Part shown: one piece after another, positions 1 through 8,401 of the stretch
How the letters are laid out: the number at the start of each line of letters is the position of its first letter
Position numbering within the stretch: the stretch's first letter is position 1
From: Bacteroidales bacterium UBA5287
GTDB lineage: Bacteria; Bacteroidota; Bacteroidia; Bacteroidales; Dysgonomonadaceae
Assembly (NCBI GenBank): GCA_002411345.1
Contig: DHSL01000030.1
Span: forward strand, 88,360-152,359
DNA: 64,000 nucleotides
Direction of reading: 5' to 3'
Notes under the pieces: generated by a model
What the model saw: only the letters and a program-made list of their open reading frames with translations
What the model was told of the DNA's origin: nothing
Database searches by the model: none
Made by a program: the position numbers and the translations under genes

Positions 1-3000
1 CTGCAACTCTACCTACCATCATTTCCTTTTTTTGCGCTCCAAATGCAACAACAGTAACATTTCTCGACAGCAGGTTACCATTTAAATAGAAACCAAACCA
101 ATTGAAACGATCAAACATAAACGACTCAACATGTTTATATGGAAATTCAAAACGCCCGAAAGTCTTCGAATCATAAAAAGAAACATCGCATATGAAATTG
201 TTAAAATAGCTATAAGGTTTAAAATTCAGAAGATTAAGATCCCAATCTTGTGTTGGGAATAATTTCTCGAGTGAATAATCATACATAGATGCCAAAACCT
301 CTGCCATAGCAGGTTTATTTTCTGCATCGTTAACTGTAACCATCCATTCTTCTGCCGAGCCAGGTCGAATTTTATCTCTAAAAACAGAAAGTTTCACATC
401 CAGTTTCTTATCCATTTTTTCATGATTCAAATCGATAGCATTCGTATAGAAATTTTCCTCTTTCACATAAGTAAAAATTACACGAATAGATTTTTTGTAC
501 TCAGCTTTATTTTGGAAAGTAAATCGTTTATTTTCATTATTCAAAGAAATCCATTTTCTTTCCAGTAAGTTATTTTCCTGCCATACCTCATACAAGAGAT
601 TTATCTTTTCAGAAGCCCCAAAAATCATTTCAGCAGGTGTTGATTTGCTATAATTTTTATTCTTTATAACCACCCAGTTATTAGTTTTTACCGGAGGTTT
701 TTTATCAGCGAAAGAGAATAGAATAAAATCTTTTTCCGATTCAATACGATTGTTCCTATCATCCTGCGATTCAAGTTTTATACGATATTTTCCGGAAGGA
801 AGCTTTGCCAAGCTTTGGCTTAACCCAACTTGTTCTCCTGTTACAAAATCACCATTAAGCACATCCTTGTTTATAGAATCATTTTCTAAAAGTGAAAACA
901 CCCTATACATACCCTTTGCCTCAATATCGTTTCCATCAAGATTTTTAGCAGATATGCCAAGCGGCTTCATAGTTGATTTTTCAATCGTTTCTCCATCCGG
1001 CAGTTCCACTTCCAGCATCATGGAAATATCACCAACATTAACAGTGTATCTGCCTACTTGCGACTCACCATTCACATCGGTTATAGTTGCTTCAATTGTA
1101 AAGGTATAAGCAGTGCGACCGAAGTTGGCGGCATTAGTTTTTTCGGGTGTAAACTTGATTTCAAAGGTTCCATTCTGGTCGGTTGCAGCAACACCTTGAG
1201 CAAAATGTTCGGGATTACCACCCCAGAATCGCCACCACATTTGTTGACGTGTTATGCGATAGCTTACAGTCGCTTGTTGCAGTTTAACTCCAGAATAACT
1301 AACAGCTTTTCCTTTGAGTTTGATTTCTTCTCCAAACTTATAGGTCTGATCTATTTTATCAAAGGTAACATCAAAGGTCGGGCGTTTGTATTCTTCCACA
1401 TTGAAAAACACGGAACCATTAGCTGTTCTGATTGAAAACCCACCAGTAAGCAGTCCTTGTGGTAACACAAATTCACCAGTTACAGAGCCATACTCATTTG
1501 TAGTGAGCGTCTGCTTGGTGAGTTCCTGACCGTTAACATCAAAAAGGGATAAATCTATCGACTTATTAGGAACAAGATTTTTTTTCTGTTTATTGTTTTG
1601 TATAACTATCGCTTTAAAATAAACTATCTGTCCAGGTCGATATAAACTCCTATCGGTGAAAATAGTCACCTCTTCAGTTGTTTCATCTGTAATATTATCA
1701 TTAAATTGATAAAAAGTATTTGGCAAATTACTTAATAATGAACCATTATCGTTCTTCAAAACAGCATGATAAAAAACATCTTTATTATCAATATCTTTAT
1801 TATAAACTGCTAAACCTTGTTTATTTACGGGAATTGTTTGTTCCAATGTGAGCTTTGAGTTGCGCCATGAACCCGGTAACTTATAAATCTCGATATTGGC
1901 TCCGGGAACGGGCTCGCCGGTAATTCTATCAACCACAAAAAACTCATATTTGTTTTGAGCAACAATACGACTAAAAACGGCTAAATCAGTAACAACAAAA
2001 TAAAAATCAATATTCTCTTGTTGTGTAAATGGTTTATCAGCGGATAATTTCAATACATAGCTGCCAGGTTTTTCAATGGGTATTTCAAACGTTGTTTCCG
2101 CAGATAAATATTCTGGCTTATCAGGCAACGTAATCTGAAATTCTTTTACAAAAGTTTGTTTGGATTGGTTATAATCATTTGTCCCCATTTGCATCATAGC
2201 AAAAACCAGTGACGATTCCATTTTGTACAACTGTACTTTGAGAGTGTTTAGGTTCTTATATTTAACAGTGAGCTCTTTTTTCCCTTTTATAGGGAATGAA
2301 TTCTTTCCTGAAACTAATAATTCCGGTTGTATGATTCTCGATAAACTATTTTCAAGAATAGCAGTATGTTCGTAATCCGGAAACGCATTGATTGTTTTAT
2401 TCAAAAGATCATAATTTTCCTTAATCTTGGCTTCTTTTCCGGCCCCGTCTAAACGAGCAATAGATCTGTTATTCAAATCAACTATTTTATTTACAATCTC
2501 CACACTGAATTCATTGTTCTCCCACTGATGATAAAGCTTTTCTATGGATGGTTCCGCATAGGTATTATAGGCATTATTTAATCTACCAAGATAATTAAGT
2601 TTATCCAACTCAGTCAACACGAGTGATTTCTCCATCTTTCGTTCTGAAAGGGATATCATCAATTTCTTAAAGGTTTCTAATGCCCAAAGATTATAATCTT
2701 TAGGTTTTGCATTGAAATTCAGTGTAATAAACTCCTCGACTGACGAAAAAAGCTTTTCCTCAGGAATGTTCTTCTTTGCCAGGGAAACACTTAAATCTTC
2801 ATCAGTTATAATATATGCGTATGTATCAATAGCACGTTTTGCCAGAAAATCGTACATTGTGGGGTAGAATCTACGAGAATCTCCTCCCATAATAACAACT
2901 TCTTCATATTTGTCCACATCTGTCTTCTCCAACTCATCTCTTGAATTCAATGAAGCATTTAAATGTTCCACAACCTTGTCATATAAAAGATTGCGAGGCC

Positions 3001-3430
3001 ATTCTTTCATATCCTCAGGTATAAATCCTTCAAGTGCTGTTCGTTGATTAATTACAAACTGATCATTTTGATAATACATCATATAAAGTTCACCCAGCAT
3101 AGAATTAAGTACGGCTTTTTCCACAACATCGGTGCTCATTGCCAACATTTCGTTTAAGTTGTTAAACAAAGCCGAATCATTTTGAGAGTCAATTTTTATA
3201 TCGTATTTACCTTTGTGAATGAGCGCTTTTACAACTTGCGGACTATTTTTGTCGGCAATTGCTTTTTGCAATATTTTATCCACAGCATTTGCTGCTGATT
3301 GAGGTAACGACTGTTTTTCGAGAGCTGTTACTTTTTCCCATTCCATTGTATAAGACATATTGGAATTATTTTGAGCAATAATTATAGAATAACAAAGAAT
3401 AAGTGAAAGCAGAATTACTAATCTTTTCAT
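1..3430 (-). CDS. Alpha-2-macroglobulin family protein, MG2 domain and TonB-plug-like motif (3' end outside window)
   Basis: This reading frame stays open from an ATG at 3430 to the window edge (about 1143 codons), so the C-terminus is missing. It starts with a Sec signal peptide (MKRLVILLSLILCYSIIIAQ). A helical N-terminal half is followed by macroglobulin-like domains: FTDRSLYRPGQIVYFKA near residue 593 is a typical MG2 signature, and VEEYKRPTFDV near residue 677 continues the macroglobulin fold. At about residue 1123 the sequence NVTVVAFGAQKKE closely resembles the start of the plug region of SusC-type TonB-dependent receptors. Bacterial macroglobulins are thought to trap or inhibit proteases at the cell envelope. 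The thioester motif, if there is one, would lie beyond the edge. The gene sits downstream of the calpain-like gene, beyond a terminator, and is probably transcribed separately. The family call is firm; the role is inferred. Confidence 0.9.
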   Translation of the reverse strand, partial: MKRLVILLSLILCYSIIIAQNNSNMSYTMEWEKVTALEKQSLPQSAANAVDKILQKAIADKNSPQVVKALIHKGKYDIKIDSQNDSALFNNLNEMLAMSTDVVEKAVLNSMLGELYMMYYQNDQFVINQRTALEGFIPEDMKEWPRNLLYDKVVEHLNASLNSRDELEKTDVDKYEEVVIMGGDSRRFYPTMYDFLAKRAIDTYAYIITDEDLSVSLAKKNIPEEKLFSSVEEFITLNFNAKPKDYNLWALETFKKLMISLSERKMEKSLVLTELDKLNYLGRLNNAYNTYAEPSIEKLYHQWENNEFSVEIVNKIVDLNNRSIARLDGAGKEAKIKENYDLLNKTINAFPDYEHTAILENSLSRIIQPELLVSGKNSFPIKGKKELTVKYKNLNTLKVQLYKMESSLVFAMMQMGTNDYNQSKQTFVKEFQITLPDKPEYLSAETTFEIPIEKPGSYVLKLSADKPFTQQENIDFYFVVTDLAVFSRIVAQNKYEFFVVDRITGEPVPGANIEIYKLPGSWRNSKLTLEQTIPVNKQGLAVYNKDIDNKDVFYHAVLKNDNGSLLSNLPNTFYQFNDNITDETTEEVTIFTDRSLYRPGQIVYFKAIVIQNNKQKKNLVPNKSIDLSLFDVNGQELTKQTLTTNEYGSVTGEFVLPQGLLTGGFSIRTANGSVFFNVEEYKRPTFDVTFDKIDQTYKFGEEIKLKGKAVSYSGVKLQQATVSYRITRQQMWWRFWGGNPEHFAQGVAATDQNGTFEIKFTPEKTNAANFGRTAYTFTIEATITDVNGESQVGRYTVNVGDISMMLEVELPDGETIEKSTMKPLGISAKNLDGNDIEAKGMYRVFSLLENDSINKDVLNGDFVTGEQVGLSQSLAKLPSGKYRIKLESQDDRNNRIESEKDFILFSFADKKPPVKTNNWVVIKNKNYSKSTPAEMIFGASEKINLLYEVWQENNLLERKWISLNNENKRFTFQNKAEYKKSIRVIFTYVKEENFYTNAIDLNHEKMDKKLDVKLSVFRDKIRPGSAEEWMVTVNDAENKPAMAEVLASMYDYSLEKLFPTQDWDLNLLNFKPYSYFNNFICDVSFYDSKTFGRFEFPYKHVESFMFDRFNWFGFYLNGNLLSRNVTVVAFGAQKKEMMVGRVA

Positions 3431-3585
3431 ATTAAATTATATTATTTATATTAGATGAAAATATGTGAAAAAGGTTGCATCGACATCTAATATATTTGTT
3501 TCATGATGATATAAATTACTTTATTATTAACAAACATGCGATTAAATAGTTTTACATGGCATTAACAATCTTTATAAAAAATAGA

Positions 3586-3620
3586 AATAGCCCATAATAA
3601 CTAAAATATTATGAGCTATT
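3586..3620 (-). terminator. Intrinsic terminator downstream of the calpain-like gene
   Basis: Arms at 3586-3598 and 3608-3620 pair over 13 positions with one mismatch around a 9-nt loop. Read on the minus strand, the hairpin is followed by a T-rich run (complement of about 3568-3585). It lies just after the stop of the 3644-5650 gene and separates that gene from the macroglobulin gene. Confidence 0.6.
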
Positions 3621-3643
3621 AATTTATCATATAAATCGTTTTT

Positions 3644-5650
3644 TTACATTCCTGAAGCCATTAAAGCAGGATTTACCCTTAATTCATGAGTCACAGAAGA
3701 GAAAACCGGCGGAATATAGGGTTCAATATCTTTTTTCATATTGATAGCCTTACCCGGATTGACTATTCTAAGATCTATAAGAGGCGGAATATATCCGTTA
3801 TCAGGTATATGAAGAACCCCATCATCTTTTCCGTCAGTATTTGGATTGAATCCCCAAGGATTTCTCATTGTAAACAAAGCACTTGAATCAGTTGAGTACA
3901 TAAACGTAAAAGCGTGACCAGTAACTGTTTTTGTATTACCAAATTGAACTGCCTGATTGAATCCTCCAATCACAAGTTTTCCCTCATCTAATGAAGCTTC
4001 GACAGCTCTTTTTAGTTGTTCGTTGTTTAAAACACCCGGAGAAAAAGCAAAGCTCCCGCCATCCCCAGTAAACAGAGGAGGCACATGTTCACTACCAATT
4101 CCTCCAATATCTGGATTTACTTTATAAATAACATTATATTTCATTATTGCTTTTTCGAGTATTGTGCTCCAACAAGCCTTGTCGCTTTTACTTGATACAG
4201 CAGCTATTCTCTTGTTATCTTTTCTTACAAGAAAAGTTGATGAAACCGTTAGTTTGACTGCTTTTCCCTGAGGATCAAACATATCTATAGTATAGGTTTT
4301 ATCGCCATTATCTTTTATGATTGACTTAATAAAATCCGGATATAAATATGCCATAGAAGCAAGAGCAGCAATACCACCACAATCTCCAATATCGTGCTGA
4401 TTTATGTCTGCCGGTACAGGTTCTCCAAAAGGATAAAGTGCAACAGGCAACTCTTTCCATTCCGCACTGTTATTTAAACTTCCCGGTGCAGGAGGCTCAT
4501 TATTTGGATCCAACAACCAAGTTATATCAGAATCAGTAGTTATATGTCGATTTTCATAATGTTTGCCCATTGTCGTCTGCGATGAAGCAGAAAACCCTGA
4601 TGCAAAACGCATTAAATCCTCCATTGAGATGGTTTTTTTCAGTCCCCATTCAGCCATCTGCGTTAGATCTCCTCCATTATTGGCCGTTATATCTAATTTG
4701 AAATACAAATAAGGCGTTTTGTCATTTATTGAAAATTTCTTTTTCGATTTTCGTTCAGTAAACACAAAGTCATTTTTTGTATCCAATATTGTCCATGTTA
4801 CACTGTCATTTGATGCAGATAAAGTCCATGATTTAGGATCATATTTTTGATCACCAGAAGAAGACGTCAAGTGATATTCTTCGACATTTACCGCGGAATT
4901 ACCTTTCCATACTATCCAAACCTTGTTATAATTAGCTGTATATTTTGTATCAGCGTTATTATCGACAATCTTATCAATATCTTCAGTTGCAGGAGAGTCG
5001 TTGTATTGTACCGAAATCACTCCCATTACCGGCATTGATAAGTTATTCGAAATGATTCTTAAAGATTTTGGTTCGACTTTCTTTTTTGTCAATCCCCAAT
5101 CCGCTATTTCAATCTTTGTTCCTCCATTATTTGTAGTAACAGATAATTTATAATATTGATAAGCCGTTTCATTCTTGAATGCAATCTCCTTTTTTTGTTT
5201 TCGACCAGAAAAAGATGAATTTGCACTTGATGCTAATGTTTTCCATGAAGAGTTATCATTTGATGCATACAAAGTCCATGATTTAGGATCATTTTCTGAA
5301 GCACCATCAGCAGAAGTAATTAAATAACCAGTAGCAATAAATGCCTCATCAGCTTTCCAAACAATCCAGACTTTATTGCTTTCTATCAAGAATTTTGTAT
5401 CAGGATTATTATCTATTATTTTTTCGACACCATAACCAGTCGGAGAGTCGGAATATTGGACAGTGATTGTTCCACTTCCCGGCATTGAAATATTATTAGA
5501 ATTAACCACAACACTTTTAGGACTATCAATTTTTTCTTTTGGATTATCATCCGGCGATGGCTTGTCATTGATGACATCATCTTTAGCACAACTAATGAAT
5601 CCAATTAATGTGCTAATTAAAATAAAATATAGTATATTTTTAAATCTCAT
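3644..5650 (-). CDS. Surface lipoprotein: two discoidin-like domains plus calpain-type (C2) cysteine protease
   Basis: This 668-aa protein has a lipoprotein signal with Cys21. Two related F5/8-type C (discoidin-like) domains lie at about residues 47-188 and 194-338. The C-terminal domain (about 400-640) has the calpain catalytic pattern: Q418 with Cys424 in NQHDIGDCGGIAALASMA, His579 in VTGHAFTFM and Asn597 in TMRNPWG. An additional calpain-like segment, CWSTILEKAIMKY, lies at 493-505. The Trp that usually follows the catalytic Cys is Gly here. No penta-EF-hand is visible. The likely role is a cell-surface or secreted protease targeted by its discoidin domains. It lies directly behind a SusCD operon and is flanked by a terminator on each side, so it is probably a single-gene unit. 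The triad is seen directly; substrate and activity are unknown. Confidence 0.85.
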   Translation of the reverse strand: MRFKNILYFILISTLIGFISCAKDDVINDKPSPDDNPKEKIDSPKSVVVNSNNISMPGSGTITVQYSDSPTGYGVEKIIDNNPDTKFLIESNKVWIVWKADEAFIATGYLITSADGASENDPKSWTLYASNDNSSWKTLASSANSSFSGRKQKKEIAFKNETAYQYYKLSVTTNNGGTKIEIADWGLTKKKVEPKSLRIISNNLSMPVMGVISVQYNDSPATEDIDKIVDNNADTKYTANYNKVWIVWKGNSAVNVEEYHLTSSSGDQKYDPKSWTLSASNDSVTWTILDTKNDFVFTERKSKKKFSINDKTPYLYFKLDITANNGGDLTQMAEWGLKKTISMEDLMRFASGFSASSQTTMGKHYENRHITTDSDITWLLDPNNEPPAPGSLNNSAEWKELPVALYPFGEPVPADINQHDIGDCGGIAALASMAYLYPDFIKSIIKDNGDKTYTIDMFDPQGKAVKLTVSSTFLVRKDNKRIAAVSSKSDKACWSTILEKAIMKYNVIYKVNPDIGGIGSEHVPPLFTGDGGSFAFSPGVLNNEQLKRAVEASLDEGKLVIGGFNQAVQFGNTKTVTGHAFTFMYSTDSSALFTMRNPWGFNPNTDGKDDGVLHIPDNGYIPPLIDLRIVNPGKAINMKKDIEPYIPPVFSSVTHELRVNPALMASGM

Positions 5651-5751
5651 ATTATCTTACTGATATTACGAATGTTATTAGATTTCATATAAAGAAAAGC
5701 AGTGAATGGTTTTATGGAATTTTCAGTAATACAATCTTATAGAAAAGAAAA

Positions 5752-5792
5752 TCAGAGATACACTTATGAATGAACATAAAGTGCATCTCTGA
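5752..5792 (-). terminator. Intrinsic terminator of the left SusCD operon
   Basis: Arms 5752-5765 and 5779-5792 pair over 14 positions with one mismatch, with a 13-nt loop. On the minus strand the stem is followed by a T-rich tract (complement of 5735-5751). It sits just past the stop of the discoidin lipoprotein gene at 5829, closing the operon that begins at 13577. Confidence 0.65.
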
Positions 5793-5828
5793 AATTCAAA
5801 TTAAATTATAACCATGATCTTAATATAA

Positions 5829-7010
5829 TTAATTCAACCTTGGACCCCAGAGTTCCCACTCTGCCAATTGGAATAAATTACTTCCATTATTTTGAATTGT
5901 CATTCTGTAATATTGATACGATGTATTGTTATTAAATTCAAATGTCAGTAGTTGTTTCCTTAATGGGAATTTAATTCCACTACGTGTATCAAGCACTGTC
6001 CAGTTGCTATCATCGTTAGAACCTTCAAGTTTCCAATTTAATGGATCTCTTTCGGGAACATCATTACCAGAAACGAGTTTATATCTGGTAACAATAGACG
6101 GAGCATTGGTCTTGAATTTAACCCATGTTTCTCTGTTTCCGGTTAAATATTTACTATCATAATTACCATCTGTTAATTTAGCAATACCTTCATCACCTGT
6201 AGTATTGAATTTATCACTTACAACACCACCCATTTTTGTAATATTGATAATGATAGGAGTAACTGTGGTTGTGATTTGATTATCTAGTTCAACCTCATCG
6301 ATAGAAACTTGATTACCCATCAAAGGCCAAACAGAGACAGTGAAATTAAATGTATATTCTCCAGGAGGAATGAGAGAAAGACCCAAATCTTTAACCGGAA
6401 TTGTAAGATTATTTAAAGCATTAATCTTTTTTGCTCCAGTATTCGGGTCAGTAGTAATAACCTTATCTTTTAAATTAAGGTTCTTTGAAGAAACTACACC
6501 ATTTGCATTACTTATGGTAATATTAATTAATCCAGAGAAAGTCATCAAGACATTAGAAGTACCGATCACACTAAGAACCTGCTCGTTATTAACCACATCC
6601 ACCACCAAAGACGGAGGGGTAAGATTATCTACGAAGTTCTTTGATATAGGAAATGCTGTTATAGAAGTAGGAACAGATAAATTGTTATGACTATCCATTG
6701 TATAAACGATGAATTCATAACCAGTACCTGCATCAAGTCCTTCTATTGAAACAGAATCAACCATACTTGGATAAAGTACTTCTGTACTATCAGGTCCGTA
6801 AAGTATTCTTATTGATTTTGATTTCTGATCTTTAGGATTATCCCATGCTAAAACCACACGTTCGTATCCAGGATAAACACGAAGACTATCAATTTTACCG
6901 GAATAATTATATTCACCTACATATTGTTTATAATTATCGTCCATACCCTCGCATCCATAGAGAAAGAGAAAGACAATCATTAATGATCCGATTATATGTT
7001 TTATTTTCAT
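5829..7010 (-). CDS. Lipoprotein with DUF4998-type N-terminus and C-terminal discoidin domain
   Basis: A 393-aa protein with a lipoprotein signal (Cys20 in FLYGCEGMDD). The first 100 or so residues (MDDNYKQYVGE, SLRVYPGYERVVLAW) match the DUF4998 type found in Bacteroidetes SusCD-linked lipoproteins. The middle is beta-rich and unassigned. Residues about 265-393 form an F5/8-type C domain with the pattern DPLNWKLEGSNDDSNW and QLAEWELWG. The same pattern occurs in the two discoidin domains of the calpain-like protein next door. It is the last gene of the operon, 33 bp after the DUF4959-type gene, in the position where surface glycan-binding proteins (SusE/F analogues) are found. A role as a surface ligand-binding protein is inferred. 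Confidence 0.8.
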   Translation of the reverse strand: MKIKHIIGSLMIVFLFLYGCEGMDDNYKQYVGEYNYSGKIDSLRVYPGYERVVLAWDNPKDQKSKSIRILYGPDSTEVLYPSMVDSVSIEGLDAGTGYEFIVYTMDSHNNLSVPTSITAFPISKNFVDNLTPPSLVVDVVNNEQVLSVIGTSNVLMTFSGLINITISNANGVVSSKNLNLKDKVITTDPNTGAKKINALNNLTIPVKDLGLSLIPPGEYTFNFTVSVWPLMGNQVSIDEVELDNQITTTVTPIIINITKMGGVVSDKFNTTGDEGIAKLTDGNYDSKYLTGNRETWVKFKTNAPSIVTRYKLVSGNDVPERDPLNWKLEGSNDDSNWTVLDTRSGIKFPLRKQLLTFEFNNNTSYQYYRMTIQNNGSNLFQLAEWELWGPRLN

Positions 7011-7043
7011 ATTCTTATATTTTTAAAAATTATCTGTTAAATC

Positions 7044-8378
7044 TCAATCCCAACCAGGTTTAGCCCCTGTCAACACAGTTGGATCTTCAATGATTGATCC
7101 ATCAGCTTCTGTTCCGTATATTGTAATTTCGGAAGTACAACCAGAGTTTCCTCCTCCAAATTGTTTTATTGCCTTGTATCTTAAATAACGGAAAGGTTTT
7201 GTGAATCGAGGATTCTCAGGATAAAGCAAATATTCGTGTCCTGCTCTAGCCGCATTATTTGCGTCAATTACTGATGATGGTTTTACAAGTTTGTATCTTC
7301 CAACATATTCCCAACCATCGAATACACCATCTGAAGCATCTTTATCATCACTTACCCACATCTCCCAAATTTCAACGTTTTCGCCTGTGTATAACATACC
7401 CCAAGCATTACGTTGCCATATTTTAAATCTACTAGCCTTAACTTCGCGTCCCAGATCGATATAATAAGAGAAAGGATAACCTACTTGACCGGTATTGAAA
7501 TAATTCAAGTTTTGTACTGGTTCATAATCATATTCATTGTCCCAGAATTTTTCAATACGTCCTTCAACGTGTGACATAGGAGCATTCATGAAACTATCTT
7601 TTCTGAATGTTGATTGATACTGCACATAAGGTTTTTGTTTAAATGGATCAGCAATACTATCATTGTTCCATTTATTTCCATATAATAATTGATCACGTAA
7701 GAAAGCCCATTGTTTTTTAGATAATGGTGCATCAATTAGTGGGGTTACTTCTCCAAAACCTTTAACTTCAGTTTCGTTATCATAAGAGTCGCGGATTTTT
7801 ACCGAAACATTATATGGAACTCCCTTTAAGCCATCAATTGTAAACCTGTCTTTTACAAGATTAGATGAATAGATTTTTGTTACATCTGTTTCATTCAGTT
7901 TTACGTTAACATGCACAGTTACTGTTTCTTCTTCATTATTTAACCAGTCAATTACTAATGATGAAAAACCTGGTTGAACATTAACTGTTTCCAAGATAGC
8001 AGAAGTTGTTGGTGCTAATGGTGTTATATTCATTATCAAAGGTTTAGAATGATTGTTTTCTCTGTCAACAGAATATAATTTAACCGGATATTCTTTTACA
8101 GTTCCCAAACCTTCAATAAATAAAGTATCTGAATAAACACTACTAGTTTTAGAAATTGTTTTTCCATTATCAATAACATATTCACCTCTTACATAAAGGA
8201 AATCTTCATCTTCAGGAATAGAAAATGTGAAATATCCTCCACCATTTTGAGGTGTAAACGAAACATTGGTTATTTGTGCCGGTGGGATAGTATCACCTTC
8301 TTCCTTGTTATCGCAGTTAGTAAAGAAAACAAGTATACCAATTGTTATAAGTGTGAAAATATAATATAATTTCTTCAT
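7044..8378 (-). CDS. DUF4959/DUF5126/DUF5000-type SusCD-associated lipoprotein
   Basis: The frame opens at 8408, but the better start is the ATG at 8378. It gives a 444-aa protein with a clean signal (MKKLYYIFTLITIGILVFF, lipobox Cys22) and avoids overlap with the SusD gene. The protein resembles the DUF4959-DUF5126-DUF5000 lipoproteins that follow susCD pairs: a fibronectin-like N-terminus (DTIPPAQITNVSFTPQNGG), a second beta-sandwich, and a C-terminal galactose-binding-like domain from about residue 230 (KKQWAFLRDQ, RFKIWQRNAWG). It starts 23 bp after the susD-like stop. The expected role is outer-surface ligand binding for the SusCD transporter. Domain names come from recognition of sequence style, not a search. 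Confidence 0.8.
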   Translation of the reverse strand: MKKLYYIFTLITIGILVFFTNCDNKEEGDTIPPAQITNVSFTPQNGGGYFTFSIPEDEDFLYVRGEYVIDNGKTISKTSSVYSDTLFIEGLGTVKEYPVKLYSVDRENNHSKPLIMNITPLAPTTSAILETVNVQPGFSSLVIDWLNNEEETVTVHVNVKLNETDVTKIYSSNLVKDRFTIDGLKGVPYNVSVKIRDSYDNETEVKGFGEVTPLIDAPLSKKQWAFLRDQLLYGNKWNNDSIADPFKQKPYVQYQSTFRKDSFMNAPMSHVEGRIEKFWDNEYDYEPVQNLNYFNTGQVGYPFSYYIDLGREVKASRFKIWQRNAWGMLYTGENVEIWEMWVSDDKDASDGVFDGWEYVGRYKLVKPSSVIDANNAARAGHEYLLYPENPRFTKPFRYLRYKAIKQFGGGNSGCTSEITIYGTEADGSIIEDPTVLTGAKPGWD

Positions 8379-8401
8379 ATTTTTTTCAATTAATAAGTTA
8401 A

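Noticed and set aside
750..1435. Two plus-strand open frames of 119 and 125 codons
   Set aside because: They lie antisense inside the continuous macroglobulin reading frame, whose recognisable domains are on the minus strand.
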